Assembly (NCBI GenBank): GCA_024636515.1
Contig: JAGXGX010000034.1
Location: forward strand, 1 to 36,160
Length of the DNA: 36,160 bases
From: Roseovarius sp.
Lineage (GTDB): Bacteria; Pseudomonadota; Alphaproteobacteria; Rhodobacterales; Rhodobacteraceae
Direction of reading: 5' to 3'
Shown here: positions 9,905 through 18,609 of the stretch, piece by piece
Layout of the letters: every line of letters starts with the position of its first letter
Position numbering within the stretch: position 1 is the stretch's first letter
Position numbers and translations under genes: made by a program
The notes under the pieces: model-generated
What the model was told of the DNA's origin: nothing
Database searches by the model: none
The model's input: the letters and a program-made list of their open reading frames with translations, nothing else

Positions 9905-9913
9905 ATAGGAGTC

Positions 9914-10597
9914 ATGTTAAAGTTCACCCCCATCCTGCTGGCGCTGATCTATGCCTTCGTCATGTACCGATTCTCGGTCTGGCGTACGTCCCGTGATTTG
10001 ACCGAGAAATCCACCGAACTGGCAGACCCCAAGCTGAAGGCGCTGACCGACAGGCTGGCCGCCGCGCTCGAGCTTGCGCGCATCCGGGTGCATATCTACG
10101 AGATCGACCCGGTTAATGGCCTTGCCGCGCCGGACGGACGCATCTTTATCACGCGCGGATTTTATGCCAAATTCCAGTCCGGTGATGTGTCGGGCGAAGA
10201 GATGGCGTCAGTCATTGCGCATGAGTTGGGACATGTCGCACTCGGCCACTCGCGGCGCCGCATGATCGACTTCTCGGGTCAAAATGCGCTCCGCACCGCG
10301 CTGGCAATGGTGCTGTCACGGTTCCTGCCGGGGATCGGCATCATGATTGCTGGCGCGCTGACATCAATGCTGGCTGCCCGGCTGTCGCGGAACGACGAGT
10401 ATGAGGCGGACGAATACGCCGCCGCGCTACTGGTAAAGGCCGGGATTGGGACTGCACCCCAGAAGTCGCTTTTTCGCAAGCTGGAGGCCCTGACAAAGTC
10501 AAACTCCGGCGCTGCACCCGCATGGCTGATGAGCCATCCCAAAACGGACGCTAGAATTGCCGCGATCGAAAAGCTTGAGGCGCGTTGGGGCGCGTAG
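9914..10597 (+). CDS. M48 family metallopeptidase
   Basis: N-terminal membrane segment; HELGHVALGHSRRR (HExxH) and NDEYEADEYAAALL motifs. SD AGGAG directly upstream. Confidence 0.9.
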   Translation: MLKFTPILLALIYAFVMYRFSVWRTSRDLTEKSTELADPKLKALTDRLAAALELARIRVHIYEIDPVNGLAAPDGRIFITRGFYAKFQSGDVSGEEMASVIAHELGHVALGHSRRRMIDFSGQNALRTALAMVLSRFLPGIGIMIAGALTSMLAARLSRNDEYEADEYAAALLVKAGIGTAPQKSLFRKLEALTKSNSGAAPAWLMSHPKTDARIAAIEKLEARWGA

Positions 10598-10605
10598 CCG
10601 CTGTG

Positions 10606-11145
10606 CTATCCAAGTGCCTTGGCAATGCGCGGCAGTCGGGCTTTTTTCAGCAGCGCGCGCATAGTCCAATCGTCGCCGCTCAGGCGGCGCGCCTCGGCCA
10701 AGATGCCGCTGGCGACCTGCGCCATCATGTCGGGCGATGCTTGCCAGATGCCATGCAGCAGCGCGTCGGGATCGCTGCGCGACAGTCCTTCTTCGGCCAA
10801 TATCTGGCGCGGGAAATCCTTGGAATTCAGTGTCACGATCACGTCCGCCGAACCTGCGATAGCGGCGGCCAGTACGTGCGTGTCGGCAGGATCGGGCAGC
10901 CATAGCCGCGCCTCCAGCGAGGGCGGCCACGTCACTTGTGCGGCAGGCCAATCTGCCGCCAGCAGGGCCGCCTCAGCGCCCGCTTGCGCAACGCCTGCTG
11001 GTCCTAGTTTGATCGAGGCGCGCTGCCATTCCTCGATGATGCGCGCCGACCAGAGCGGGGTAAACGCCCCTGCCCGAGCCGCGCCCAACAGCATCTGGCG
11101 CATCACCGTCGGATAGATCACGCAAGTGTCGAGCAGCGCCTTCAC
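10606..11145 (-). CDS. PIN domain-containing protein
   Basis: MKALLDTCVIYPTVMRQMLLGAARAG...WLPDPADTHVLAAAIAGSADVIVTLNSKDFP shows the conserved acidic PIN motifs. Start overlaps the upstream RNA methyltransferase gene by 4 bp. Confidence 0.85.
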   Translation of the reverse strand: MKALLDTCVIYPTVMRQMLLGAARAGAFTPLWSARIIEEWQRASIKLGPAGVAQAGAEAALLAADWPAAQVTWPPSLEARLWLPDPADTHVLAAAIAGSADVIVTLNSKDFPRQILAEEGLSRSDPDALLHGIWQASPDMMAQVASGILAEARRLSGDDWTMRALLKKARLPRIAKALG

Positions 11146-12350
11146 AACCGAAAAAACAGCGCCTTGAGATAGCCCGTCTCGGCCAGATGCGGATGCAGCG
11201 GATGGTCCGGCCCCGCGCCGCCCGTGTGGATCAGTTGCGAGGACCGCCCGCTGCCGTGCAAACCGCGACCGATACCGCGCAGGCAGGCGCGGCGAAACGC
11301 CTCCATATCAGCGGCATGGCTGCAAGAGCAAAGCACCAGATAGCCGCCCTCGCGCACCAGCGGCGCGGCAAGGCGCGCGGTGCGCTCATACGCGCGCAGG
11401 CCTGCCTCAAGCGCCTTCTTCGACGGAGCAAATGCAGGCGGATCGCAAATCACTATATCGAACTGCGTGCCCTCTTGCCCCAGCGCCTCCAATACGTCGA
11501 AGGCATCACCCTTGCGCGTCTCAAACTTGCCGTCCATGCCCATCGCGGATGCGCCATCCTGCGCCAACGTCAGAGCAGGTTCCGACCCGTCAACAGCCAG
11601 CGCCGATACCGCACCATGCGCCAGCGCGGCGAGGGAATACCCGCCAACGTGGCTGAAAACGTCGAGTACGCGCGCGCCTTTGGCAAGGCGCGCAGCAAAG
11701 GCATGATTGGGCCGCTGGTCATAGAAAATGCCGGTCTTTTGACCGCCGGTCAGGTCGGCCATATAGGTCGCGCCATTCATCAACACGGGCACAGCCGTTT
11801 CCGGCGCGGTCCCGATCAGAACGGCGCTGGCGTCATCCATCCCCTCAAGGCTGCGCGCCCGTCCGCTGGCGTTTTTCAGAACATGCGCCGCGCCCGTAAC
11901 CTCGGCCACTGCGCTGGCCAGATCGTCCAGCAGCACCTCGGCCCATGCCGCATTAGGCTGGATCACGCAGGTATCGCCAAACCGGTCGATGATGGTGCCG
12001 GGCATACCGTCGCCTTCGGCATGGATCAGGCGGTAGTATGGCGCATCGAACAGCGTCTCGCGCAGTTCTAGAGCGCGGCGCAGGCGGGCGATCAGCCAGT
12101 TGCGGTCGATGGTTTGGGATGTATCCAGATCCAGCACGCGCGCGGTGATGCGCGAATTAGGATTGACGGCGACCAGTGCCAGAGGCTCGCGGTTCGCGTC
12201 TTCGAGCAGTGCAACGGTGCCCGGGGCCAACGCCTTAGTCCGGCGGTCCATGACAAGCTCGTTGTCATAGAGCCAGGGCACGCCTCGGCGCACCCCCGTC
12301 GGTGAGGTTTTTGGCATGAGGCGGATAACGGGTAAAGGGGACGGTGTCAT
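11142..12350 (-). CDS. Class I SAM-dependent rRNA methyltransferase (RlmI/RlmK-like, N-terminal PUA-like domain)
   Basis: GVPWLYDNELV, GTIIDRFGD, TGGQKTGIFYDQRPNHAFAARLAKGARVLDVFSHVGGYSLAALAHGA and DIVICDPPAFAPSKKALEAGLRAYE. Confidence 0.88.
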   Translation of the reverse strand: MTPSPLPVIRLMPKTSPTGVRRGVPWLYDNELVMDRRTKALAPGTVALLEDANREPLALVAVNPNSRITARVLDLDTSQTIDRNWLIARLRRALELRETLFDAPYYRLIHAEGDGMPGTIIDRFGDTCVIQPNAAWAEVLLDDLASAVAEVTGAAHVLKNASGRARSLEGMDDASAVLIGTAPETAVPVLMNGATYMADLTGGQKTGIFYDQRPNHAFAARLAKGARVLDVFSHVGGYSLAALAHGAVSALAVDGSEPALTLAQDGASAMGMDGKFETRKGDAFDVLEALGQEGTQFDIVICDPPAFAPSKKALEAGLRAYERTARLAAPLVREGGYLVLCSCSHAADMEAFRRACLRGIGRGLHGSGRSSQLIHTGGAGPDHPLHPHLAETGYLKALFFRL

Positions 12351-12361
12351 GCCGTCCCCTT
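12335..12361 (-). promoter_or_regulatory. Perfect 10-bp hairpin with the RNA methyltransferase start codon in its loop
   Basis: mRNA sense: AAGGGGACGG-CATGACA-CCGTCCCCTT; the ATG of MTPSPLP lies in the 7-nt loop. Confidence 0.6.
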
Positions 12362-12387
12362 AGAGGGTTTTACGCGGTGCGCAAAGC

Positions 12388-13035
12388 TTAAAGCGTATTG
12401 AGCGCGCCCATCAGTCCCAGACCTGTCGCTTGGTAGCTACCGGGGTTCGTCATCTCAATCTGGATAACGTGCGCCAGATGGTCGGTGATGCGCACCTTCT
12501 GGGTCTGGCCTCGCTGTTCGGCGGCCATAGCCTGACTGCCGCCATAGCCCCTAAGATCGGCCTTTATCTGGCGCGGTGCGCTCAGCGCTTGGCCTGTTGC
12601 CGGATCGCGCAGCGTGACTGTGAACGTCATTGCATGAACGCCGCCTGTGAACACCCGGGCCTTTTCGGTCAGCGCGTGAAAGCGCTCGACTTCGATATCC
12701 ATGACGACGGGCAGGCCGTTTTTCATGCCCTTGGTGCCGCGCTCTGCCGCATCCTCGAAAATCGCGCCGACCTGAGCATAGCGATCGCCAATCGGCTCGC
12801 CGCGCCAGACGATATCGCCGCCCGGATAAAAGCGGTTCTTCTCGGACACTGCCAATGTGCGGGGCACGTTGACGCGGACCTGCTGAACATTCAGCGCCAT
12901 GGGCGCCGCTCGCTGCGGTGTGTCCAAGGTAGCACCGCGTGTCACGGTATCGCTAGACGTACCTGCGCAGGCCGACAGCCCGAGGGCGATAGCAAGGGCG
13001 GCGATTGCGCGGATCGATGTGCTACGGTGTATCAT
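12388..13035 (-). CDS. Putative lipoprotein, function unknown
   Basis: MIHRSTSIRAIAALAIALGLSACAGTSSDT has a signal peptide and lipobox (LSAC); ORF 12388..13131, preferred ATG at 13035 after a CAGGAGGA SD. Confidence 0.75.
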   Translation of the reverse strand: MIHRSTSIRAIAALAIALGLSACAGTSSDTVTRGATLDTPQRAAPMALNVQQVRVNVPRTLAVSEKNRFYPGGDIVWRGEPIGDRYAQVGAIFEDAAERGTKGMKNGLPVVMDIEVERFHALTEKARVFTGGVHAMTFTVTLRDPATGQALSAPRQIKADLRGYGGSQAMAAEQRGQTQKVRITDHLAHVIQIEMTNPGSYQATGLGLMGALNTL

Positions 13036-13232
13036 ACTGTCCTCCTGCGGCCTTTGGCCTGATATCGTGGGGCAGGTTGGACCGCCCGAAGGGGACATTG
13101 ATGCGCGCCAAATACGGCCAATTCGAGACAATTTAGGTGCAATAGCGTGTTTGCCCTGCGGTCATTGCGGGGCTGCCCGGTCGATTGGTACTCAAAGACC
13201 AAGCCGTAATCTACGCGAGCGAGGGGGTCCGC

Positions 13233-13505
13233 CTAATCGCGCGGGCGCGATTTCCAGCCGCCTCGGCGACGCGGGCGCGCGGCGGCCTCTTGGCCTTGCT
13301 GCAACACTGCGGTCATGGGATGCTGCGGAAAATCTGGTGCATAAATTGCCAGAAAATGCATGATGGCGTCTTGGGTATCCTGCCCGTCGGGCAACGAAAG
13401 CGCCCAGTCGAGAAAGATCGAGCGGCATTCCTCGGCAACGATCCCGTCGATGCGATACGCCTCATATATAAGGCCTTTCTTGTCCAGAGGATCGCTCGTT
13501 TTCAT
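13233..13505 (-). CDS. Conserved hypothetical small protein coupled to glnE
   Basis: 90 aa starting at an ATGA overlap with the glnE stop; regular protein-like composition with a basic C-terminus. Confidence 0.65.
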   Translation of the reverse strand: MKTSDPLDKKGLIYEAYRIDGIVAEECRSIFLDWALSLPDGQDTQDAIMHFLAIYAPDFPQHPMTAVLQQGQEAAARPRRRGGWKSRPRD

Positions 13506-16345
13506 CCCTCAATCCCCTGCCCTAACTTCGCGGACTGCCCCGCACGGTGTAACGCCGCGTCTATGACATCCGCTGCGATGCGCGTGCGTGTCTCCAGCGC
13601 CGTGACCAAATCCGCAATATCCTCGCAACCCGTCTCGCGCAAGACGAAGGCGCGCGCGCCCGATCCCAGCTGATCTGCGTCCAGCGCACCGTCGCCTAGC
13701 AACCGCGCTGCCATTTGCACGTCGCGGCACAGCGACGCCGCACGCGACAGCGCGTCGGCACCTGCCTTGTCCCACCATCCCAGCGCCGTCCCCGCGCTTA
13801 GACCGGCCTGCGTACCCGTGCGCGCACGGCCTGACGCAAGCGTAGCCGCCTGAGCAATCAGCTGAATATCCTGAAGCCGCCCCGGCCCCATTTTGGCATC
13901 AAGCGGACCGACGGGCGACTTCGCGGCTGCAATGCGCGCGCGCATCTCCACCACCTCGCCCGCAATGCGCGGCGCTGTGCCATTCCGTGCGGCGACATCT
14001 GCGATCACATCCGTCCTGAATGCCTCAATCTCAGCCCCAAGCGGGCTGTCGCCGGCCACGGCGCGGGCGCGGGTCAGCGCCAGATGCTCCCAACCCCAGG
14101 CACGGTTTTTCTGATAATCCTGAAAGGCGCTGAGCGATGTGGCGACCGGCCCCTGATTGCCCGATGGGCGCAGGCGCATGTCCACTTCATACAGGCGCCC
14201 GCCCGTCATCTGCGCCGTCAGCCCCGAAATCATCGCCTGCGTCAGCCGCGCGTAATAGACGCCCACTCCTAGCGGTCTGCGCCCCCCCGACGCCTCCGCG
14301 CCATCGGCGTCGTAGATCACGATCAGATCAAGGTCCGAGGCAGCATTGAGCGCGCGGGCGCCCAGCGACCCCATGCCGATCACTGCTGCGCCGCGACCCG
14401 GCGGCGGGCCATGCTTGACCGAGAATTGCGTCACCACTTCGGGCCAGAGGGCGCGCAGCACTGCCTCGGCCAGATCGGCGTAGTGGCGCGCGGACGTGGC
14501 GGCATCCACCAGCCCGCGCAGATGATGCACGCCGATGCGAAAATGCCATTCGCGCCGCCAACTACGCAGGCAAATCAGGCGCGCCTCGTAATCCTCCTCC
14601 GGCGCTAGTCGCGCGGCCAGATCGGCGCTCAGCGCCGCCAGCCCCGGCCATGGGGAGAAGAAATCGCCCGCGATCACCGCATCCAGCACAGCCGCATTGC
14701 GCGACAAATACCTCGCAAGCGCGGGCGCGGTTCCGACGATATCGACCAACAGCTCAATCAGCTGCGGATTGCTCTCGAAAAGGGAGAAAACCTGCACGCC
14801 TGCGGGCAGTCCGGCGAGGAAGCCGTCGAAGGCGAGCAGCGCCTCCTCGGGGTGCGAAGTGCGCGACAGGCGGGCCAGAATATCGGGCCGCAGACGGCGA
14901 AATATCTGCCCCGCCCGGTCCGAGCGCAGCGCAGGATAACCCGGCCAGCGCGCGATCACCTTTGCATCTAGCCATGCGCCCTGCTCAGCCTCATCGGGCG
15001 TATCACCGGCGGGCGTGTCGGGCTTGAAGAACCGCTCAATCACGCCATCAACTGCCGTTAGGCGCGATAACAGCTCATCCTTCAGATCACCCGTATCGCG
15101 ATCCATAAATGCAGCGAGGCGCGCGAACTCGTCCTCGCTGGTAGGCAGATCATGCGTCTGCTGGTCGCGTAGCATTTGCAGGCGATGCTCCACCTCGCGG
15201 TGAAAGCGGTAGGTCGCGGCCAGATCGGTCGCGACGCCTTCGGGTATCCACTCTTTGTTCGCCAGTCCCGCCAGCCCATCCAGCGTGCCGCGCATCCTGA
15301 GGGACGGATCGCGCCCACCGGCGATAAGCTGGCGGGTCTGGGTAAAAAATTCGATCTCGCGGATACCGCCGCGCCCCAGCTTCATGTTGTGGCCCATCAG
15401 ATCCAGCGGGCCGCCCAGATCCGCGCCCAGCCCTTTGTGCGCGCGGATGCGCAGCCGCATGTTGTGCGCGTCCTCAATCGCGGCGAAGTCCAGATGCCGG
15501 CGCCAGACAAAGGGTTGAATCGTTGTTAAAAATCGCTCGCCCGCCTCGATATCGCCTGCACAGGGCCGCGCCTTGATGTAGGCCGCCCGCTCCCACGTGC
15601 GGCCAAGGCTCTCGTAATAGGCTTCGGCGGCGGCCATCGACATGCAGACGGGCGTTACGCCGGGATCGGGACGCAGGCGCAGATCGGTGCGAAAGACGTA
15701 TCCCTCCGCTGTATTTTCGCTCAGGATCGCGGCCATGCGGCGCGTCGCACGCACGAAGGCGGCGCGCGCCTCGGGGTTGTCCTGCGGGTCAAATCGCGTG
15801 TCGTCATAAAGGCAGATCAGGTCGATGTCCGAGCTGTAGTTAAGCTCCCTCGCGCCCATCTTGCCCATCGCCAGCACGCACATTCCGGCGCCGGTGGCGA
15901 TGTCTTCCTCAATCATGCCCGGCACCTTGCCGCGGCGGATCTCGTGGCCAACGGCGTGGTGCAGGGCCGCCGCGCAGGACAGGACCGCCAGATCGGTCAG
16001 CGCGCCTGTCACCGTCTCTAGCGTCCAGACGCCCGCCAGATCAGCGAGCCCCGCCAGCAAGGCAACCCGCCGTTTGGCACCGCGCAGCGGGCCGGACGGA
16101 TCGCCCTCGATGGTGTGCAGGCCCTCTAGAACGGCATCCAGCGCGGCCTCGGGCGCGTCCAGCGCGCCGGGCAGCCAGTCTGCCTCTGACTGCATAAGCT
16201 GCCGCAAATATGGGCTGCAACCCGCCGCGCCCGCGATGACTTGCGCCAGATCGCCGTTCAATACAGGAAACCGCGCGCGCACCTCCTCGGCGTGATCGCT
16301 GTGAAAGGCGCGCGGTGTGCGCGTGATGCGGGAAGCAAAGTCCAT
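13502..16345 (-). CDS. glnE: Bifunctional glutamine synthetase adenylyltransferase/adenylyl-removing enzyme
   Basis: Two nucleotidyltransferase cores: CVLAMGKMGARELNYSSDIDLICLYD and AAVIGMGSLGARALNAASDLDLIVIYD; also GRGGIREIEFFTQTRQLIAGG. ORF extends to 16363; MDFASR at 16345 preferred. Confidence 0.94.
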   Translation of the reverse strand: MDFASRITRTPRAFHSDHAEEVRARFPVLNGDLAQVIAGAAGCSPYLRQLMQSEADWLPGALDAPEAALDAVLEGLHTIEGDPSGPLRGAKRRVALLAGLADLAGVWTLETVTGALTDLAVLSCAAALHHAVGHEIRRGKVPGMIEEDIATGAGMCVLAMGKMGARELNYSSDIDLICLYDDTRFDPQDNPEARAAFVRATRRMAAILSENTAEGYVFRTDLRLRPDPGVTPVCMSMAAAEAYYESLGRTWERAAYIKARPCAGDIEAGERFLTTIQPFVWRRHLDFAAIEDAHNMRLRIRAHKGLGADLGGPLDLMGHNMKLGRGGIREIEFFTQTRQLIAGGRDPSLRMRGTLDGLAGLANKEWIPEGVATDLAATYRFHREVEHRLQMLRDQQTHDLPTSEDEFARLAAFMDRDTGDLKDELLSRLTAVDGVIERFFKPDTPAGDTPDEAEQGAWLDAKVIARWPGYPALRSDRAGQIFRRLRPDILARLSRTSHPEEALLAFDGFLAGLPAGVQVFSLFESNPQLIELLVDIVGTAPALARYLSRNAAVLDAVIAGDFFSPWPGLAALSADLAARLAPEEDYEARLICLRSWRREWHFRIGVHHLRGLVDAATSARHYADLAEAVLRALWPEVVTQFSVKHGPPPGRGAAVIGMGSLGARALNAASDLDLIVIYDADGAEASGGRRPLGVGVYYARLTQAMISGLTAQMTGGRLYEVDMRLRPSGNQGPVATSLSAFQDYQKNRAWGWEHLALTRARAVAGDSPLGAEIEAFRTDVIADVAARNGTAPRIAGEVVEMRARIAAAKSPVGPLDAKMGPGRLQDIQLIAQAATLASGRARTGTQAGLSAGTALGWWDKAGADALSRAASLCRDVQMAARLLGDGALDADQLGSGARAFVLRETGCEDIADLVTALETRTRIAADVIDAALHRAGQSAKLGQGIEG

Positions 16346-16403
16346 GCAGCCAGTGATACCCATGGCGCATGGGCGGTCAATGGCCGGACGACTTTGGCCT
16401 CAG

Positions 16404-16422
16404 ATGTAAATATTGTTAACAT
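16404..16422. promoter_or_regulatory. Putative operator half of a pair: ATGT-N11-ACAT dyad
   Basis: ATGTAAATATTGTTAACAT upstream of the DUF2852-like gene; same layout and length as 16462..16480. Confidence 0.45.
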
Positions 16423-16461
16423 CGCCTCTTGTAGATGCGCTCGGCCGCCCCAATCTATTCA

Positions 16462-16480
16462 ATGTAACGAGGATTTACAT
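16462..16480. promoter_or_regulatory. Putative operator half of a pair: ATGTAA-N7-TTACAT dyad
   Basis: ATGTAACGAGGATTTACAT, flanked to give CAATGTAA-N7-TTACATTG (8-bp perfect arms, 16460..16482), 29 bp upstream of the ATG at 16512. Confidence 0.5.
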
Positions 16481-16511
16481 TGCAATCGAAACCAAAGCAA
16501 AGGACGTCGAT

Positions 16512-16949
16512 ATGAACACATACGCACAATCCCCCATGGCCGCCGCGCCGTTGCGCTGGCTAGAAAGCGTTGCCGCATGGCTGGACCAGCGCGGCAAGCT
16601 GGCATGGATCGCGGCGCTGGTCATCAGCTTTGCCATGATCTGGCCCGTCGGCCTCGCCATTCTTGCCTATATGATATGGAGTAAACGCATGTTCGGACCC
16701 TGCAAATCCCGCCACGTGGCGACCCCGTCCGTAACCCGCAGCAGCGGCAACACCGCATTCGACGCCTACCGCGACGAGATGCTACGCCGCCTGCAAGACG
16801 AGCAGGCCAGCTTTGAGGGCTTCCTCGATCGCTTGCGCCAAGCCAAGGACAAGGCCGAGTTCGACCAGTTCATGGACGACCGCGCATCGGCGCCTCGCGG
16901 CCCGGATGATACAAAAACTGACGACGGCACAAAGGACGCAGGCACCTAG
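16512..16949 (+). CDS. DUF2852 domain-containing membrane protein
   Basis: MNTYAQSPMAAAPLRWLESVAAWLDQRGKLAWIAALVISFAMIWPVGLAILAYMIWSKRMF...FDAYRDEMLRRLQDEQASFEGFLDRLRQAKDKAEFDQFMDDR. Confidence 0.8.
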   Translation: MNTYAQSPMAAAPLRWLESVAAWLDQRGKLAWIAALVISFAMIWPVGLAILAYMIWSKRMFGPCKSRHVATPSVTRSSGNTAFDAYRDEMLRRLQDEQASFEGFLDRLRQAKDKAEFDQFMDDRASAPRGPDDTKTDDGTKDAGT

Positions 16950-16977
16950 CAAGACGGCGCCTGCCCCTTATCGAAAT

Positions 16978-17030
16978 GCGCCGGCCGCCCCCTGACTATC
17001 CGGGGCGGGCGGCGCGAACTTGATTTTATT
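16978..17030 (+). terminator. Intrinsic (Rho-independent) terminator after the DUF2852-like gene
   Basis: GCGCCGGCCGCCCC-CTGACTATCC-GGGGCGGGCGGCGC, a 14-bp stem with one mismatch, followed by the T-rich GAACTTGATTTTATT. Confidence 0.7.
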
Positions 17031-17081
17031 GGGGTGCATGACTTGATATGCCCTGAGCAGCACCGCACAGCGAGAGGCACG

Positions 17082-17531
17082 ATGATCTATACTGGCACCG
17101 AAATACACCTGCCCGATCCCATTGCGCAGCCCGAGTTTTATTCCGGCGTGCCGACCAAGCGATTCCTCGCATGGTTGGTCGATTCGGCCCTGATCCTGAT
17201 GTTCAGCGTTCTGGCGCTGGTTCTGACCCTAGGCATCGGATTCTTTTTTCTGCCGGCATTAATGTTGGTGACCGGTCTGATCTACCGCATCGCCACGCTA
17301 TCGCGCGGATCGGCAACATGGGGCATGGCACTGATGGCGATTGAGCTGCGCCGCCACGACGGGTCGAGGCTGGATACGCTTACAGCAGCGCTGCATACAC
17401 TGGGCTATTCGGCGTCGATGGCCTTTGTCATTCCGCAGGTTATCTCGGTGATTTTGATGCTGACGGGGGGCCGCGCGCAGGGCCTTAGCGATCTGGTATT
17501 GGGCACTGCCGCGGTGAACCGGCGCGCCTGA
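17082..17531 (+). CDS. RDD family membrane protein
   Basis: GVPTKRFLAWLVDSALILMFSVLALVL (RDD-type motif), multiple hydrophobic segments, SRGSATWGMALMAIELRRHDG. Confidence 0.85.
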   Translation: MIYTGTEIHLPDPIAQPEFYSGVPTKRFLAWLVDSALILMFSVLALVLTLGIGFFFLPALMLVTGLIYRIATLSRGSATWGMALMAIELRRHDGSRLDTLTAALHTLGYSASMAFVIPQVISVILMLTGGRAQGLSDLVLGTAAVNRRA

Positions 17532-17615
17532 CACTACGTGAGGGGTCGATTCCCGGCTTGGCGCGGCGCGGCATCATTGCTAAGTTTTGGAAAACGCTGA
17601 CCAGAATGGCTCTTG

Positions 17616-18440
17616 ATGCGACATACCAATACCATCGCTCCACAATTCTACGTGACCGCGCCGCAGCCCTGCCCCTATCTGGAGGGCCGGATGGAGCGGA
17701 AGCTGTTTACCGCGCTGCAAGGCGACGGCGCGCAGCGGCTGAACGATGGTCTGTCCAAGCAAGGCTTTCGTCGGTCGCAAAACGTGCTTTATCGCCCTTC
17801 CTGCGCCGATTGCGCCGCGTGCCTGTCTGCGCGGATCAGCGTTGCAGACTTCGTCCCATCCAAAAGCCAAAAGCGGACCTTGCGCCGGAATGCGGGGATC
17901 GAGCGGCGCGCCACCTCGCCTTGGGCGACCGAGGATCAATACGCGCTTTTCCGCCGCTATCTGGAGGGGCGGCACGCGTCAGGCGGAATGGCCGATATGG
18001 ACACGTTCGAATTTGCCTCAATGGTCGAAGAAACGCCTATTCGCACACGCGTGGTCGAGTATGTGGAGCGTGAAACCGGCGCGCTAGTTGCGGTATGCCT
18101 CACCGACGTTTTGGATGACGGCGTGTCAATGGTGTACTCATTTTTCGAGCCCGAGCGCACCCGCGCGTCAATGGGCACCTACATCATCCTCGACCATATC
18201 AAGATCGCCCGCGAGGCCGAACTGCCCCATGTCTATCTGGGCTATTGGGTGCCCGGCAGTGCCAAGATGGGCTATAAGGCCGGGTTTTCGGGACTCGAGA
18301 TCTATGTCGGCGGCAAGTGGGAAGCGATGCGCGATCCCAGCGACTACGTGGCGCAGGCATTCCCGCAGGAAAACGATCCAATCTCCGAGCAGGTTGCGGG
18401 GATCACCCTGCCCGACGGCGAGCCGCTCCGCCGAAAGTGA
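17616..18440 (+). CDS. bpt: Bacterial aspartate/glutamate leucyltransferase (arginyltransferase family, Bpt-like)
   Basis: [66 protein letters not shown] and [18 protein letters not shown]. Confidence 0.93.
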   Translation: MRHTNTIAPQFYVTAPQPCPYLEGRMERKLFTALQGDGAQRLNDGLSKQGFRRSQNVLYRPSCADCAACLSARISVADFVPSKSQKRTLRRNAGIERRATSPWATEDQYALFRRYLEGRHASGGMADMDTFEFASMVEETPIRTRVVEYVERETGALVAVCLTDVLDDGVSMVYSFFEPERTRASMGTYIILDHIKIAREAELPHVYLGYWVPGSAKMGYKAGFSGLEIYVGGKWEAMRDPSDYVAQAFPQENDPISEQVAGITLPDGEPLRRK

Positions 18441-18609
18441 TTGCAGCGCGGCGGGCCGCGCCTCTGAGGCCATGAAAATCCCCAATGAACCGCGCCGCCG
18501 CGCAAAACATGCCGCCTCTGAACCAGTTTCCGGCGCTGGCGGCCTTCCCCTTCTCGATTAAATCCCTAATGTCGCCAGCAACGCCTTTGCGCAACAGATG
18601 GACCACGTC

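Noticed and set aside
11187-12071. 294-aa plus-strand ORF opposite the RNA methyltransferase
   Set aside because: Shadow ORF in high-GC DNA; the minus strand has strong methyltransferase motifs.
16460-16482. PpsR-type operator (TGTN12ACA)
   Set aside because: Spacing between TGT and ACA is 11 in both dyads, not 12, so the assignment is not supported.
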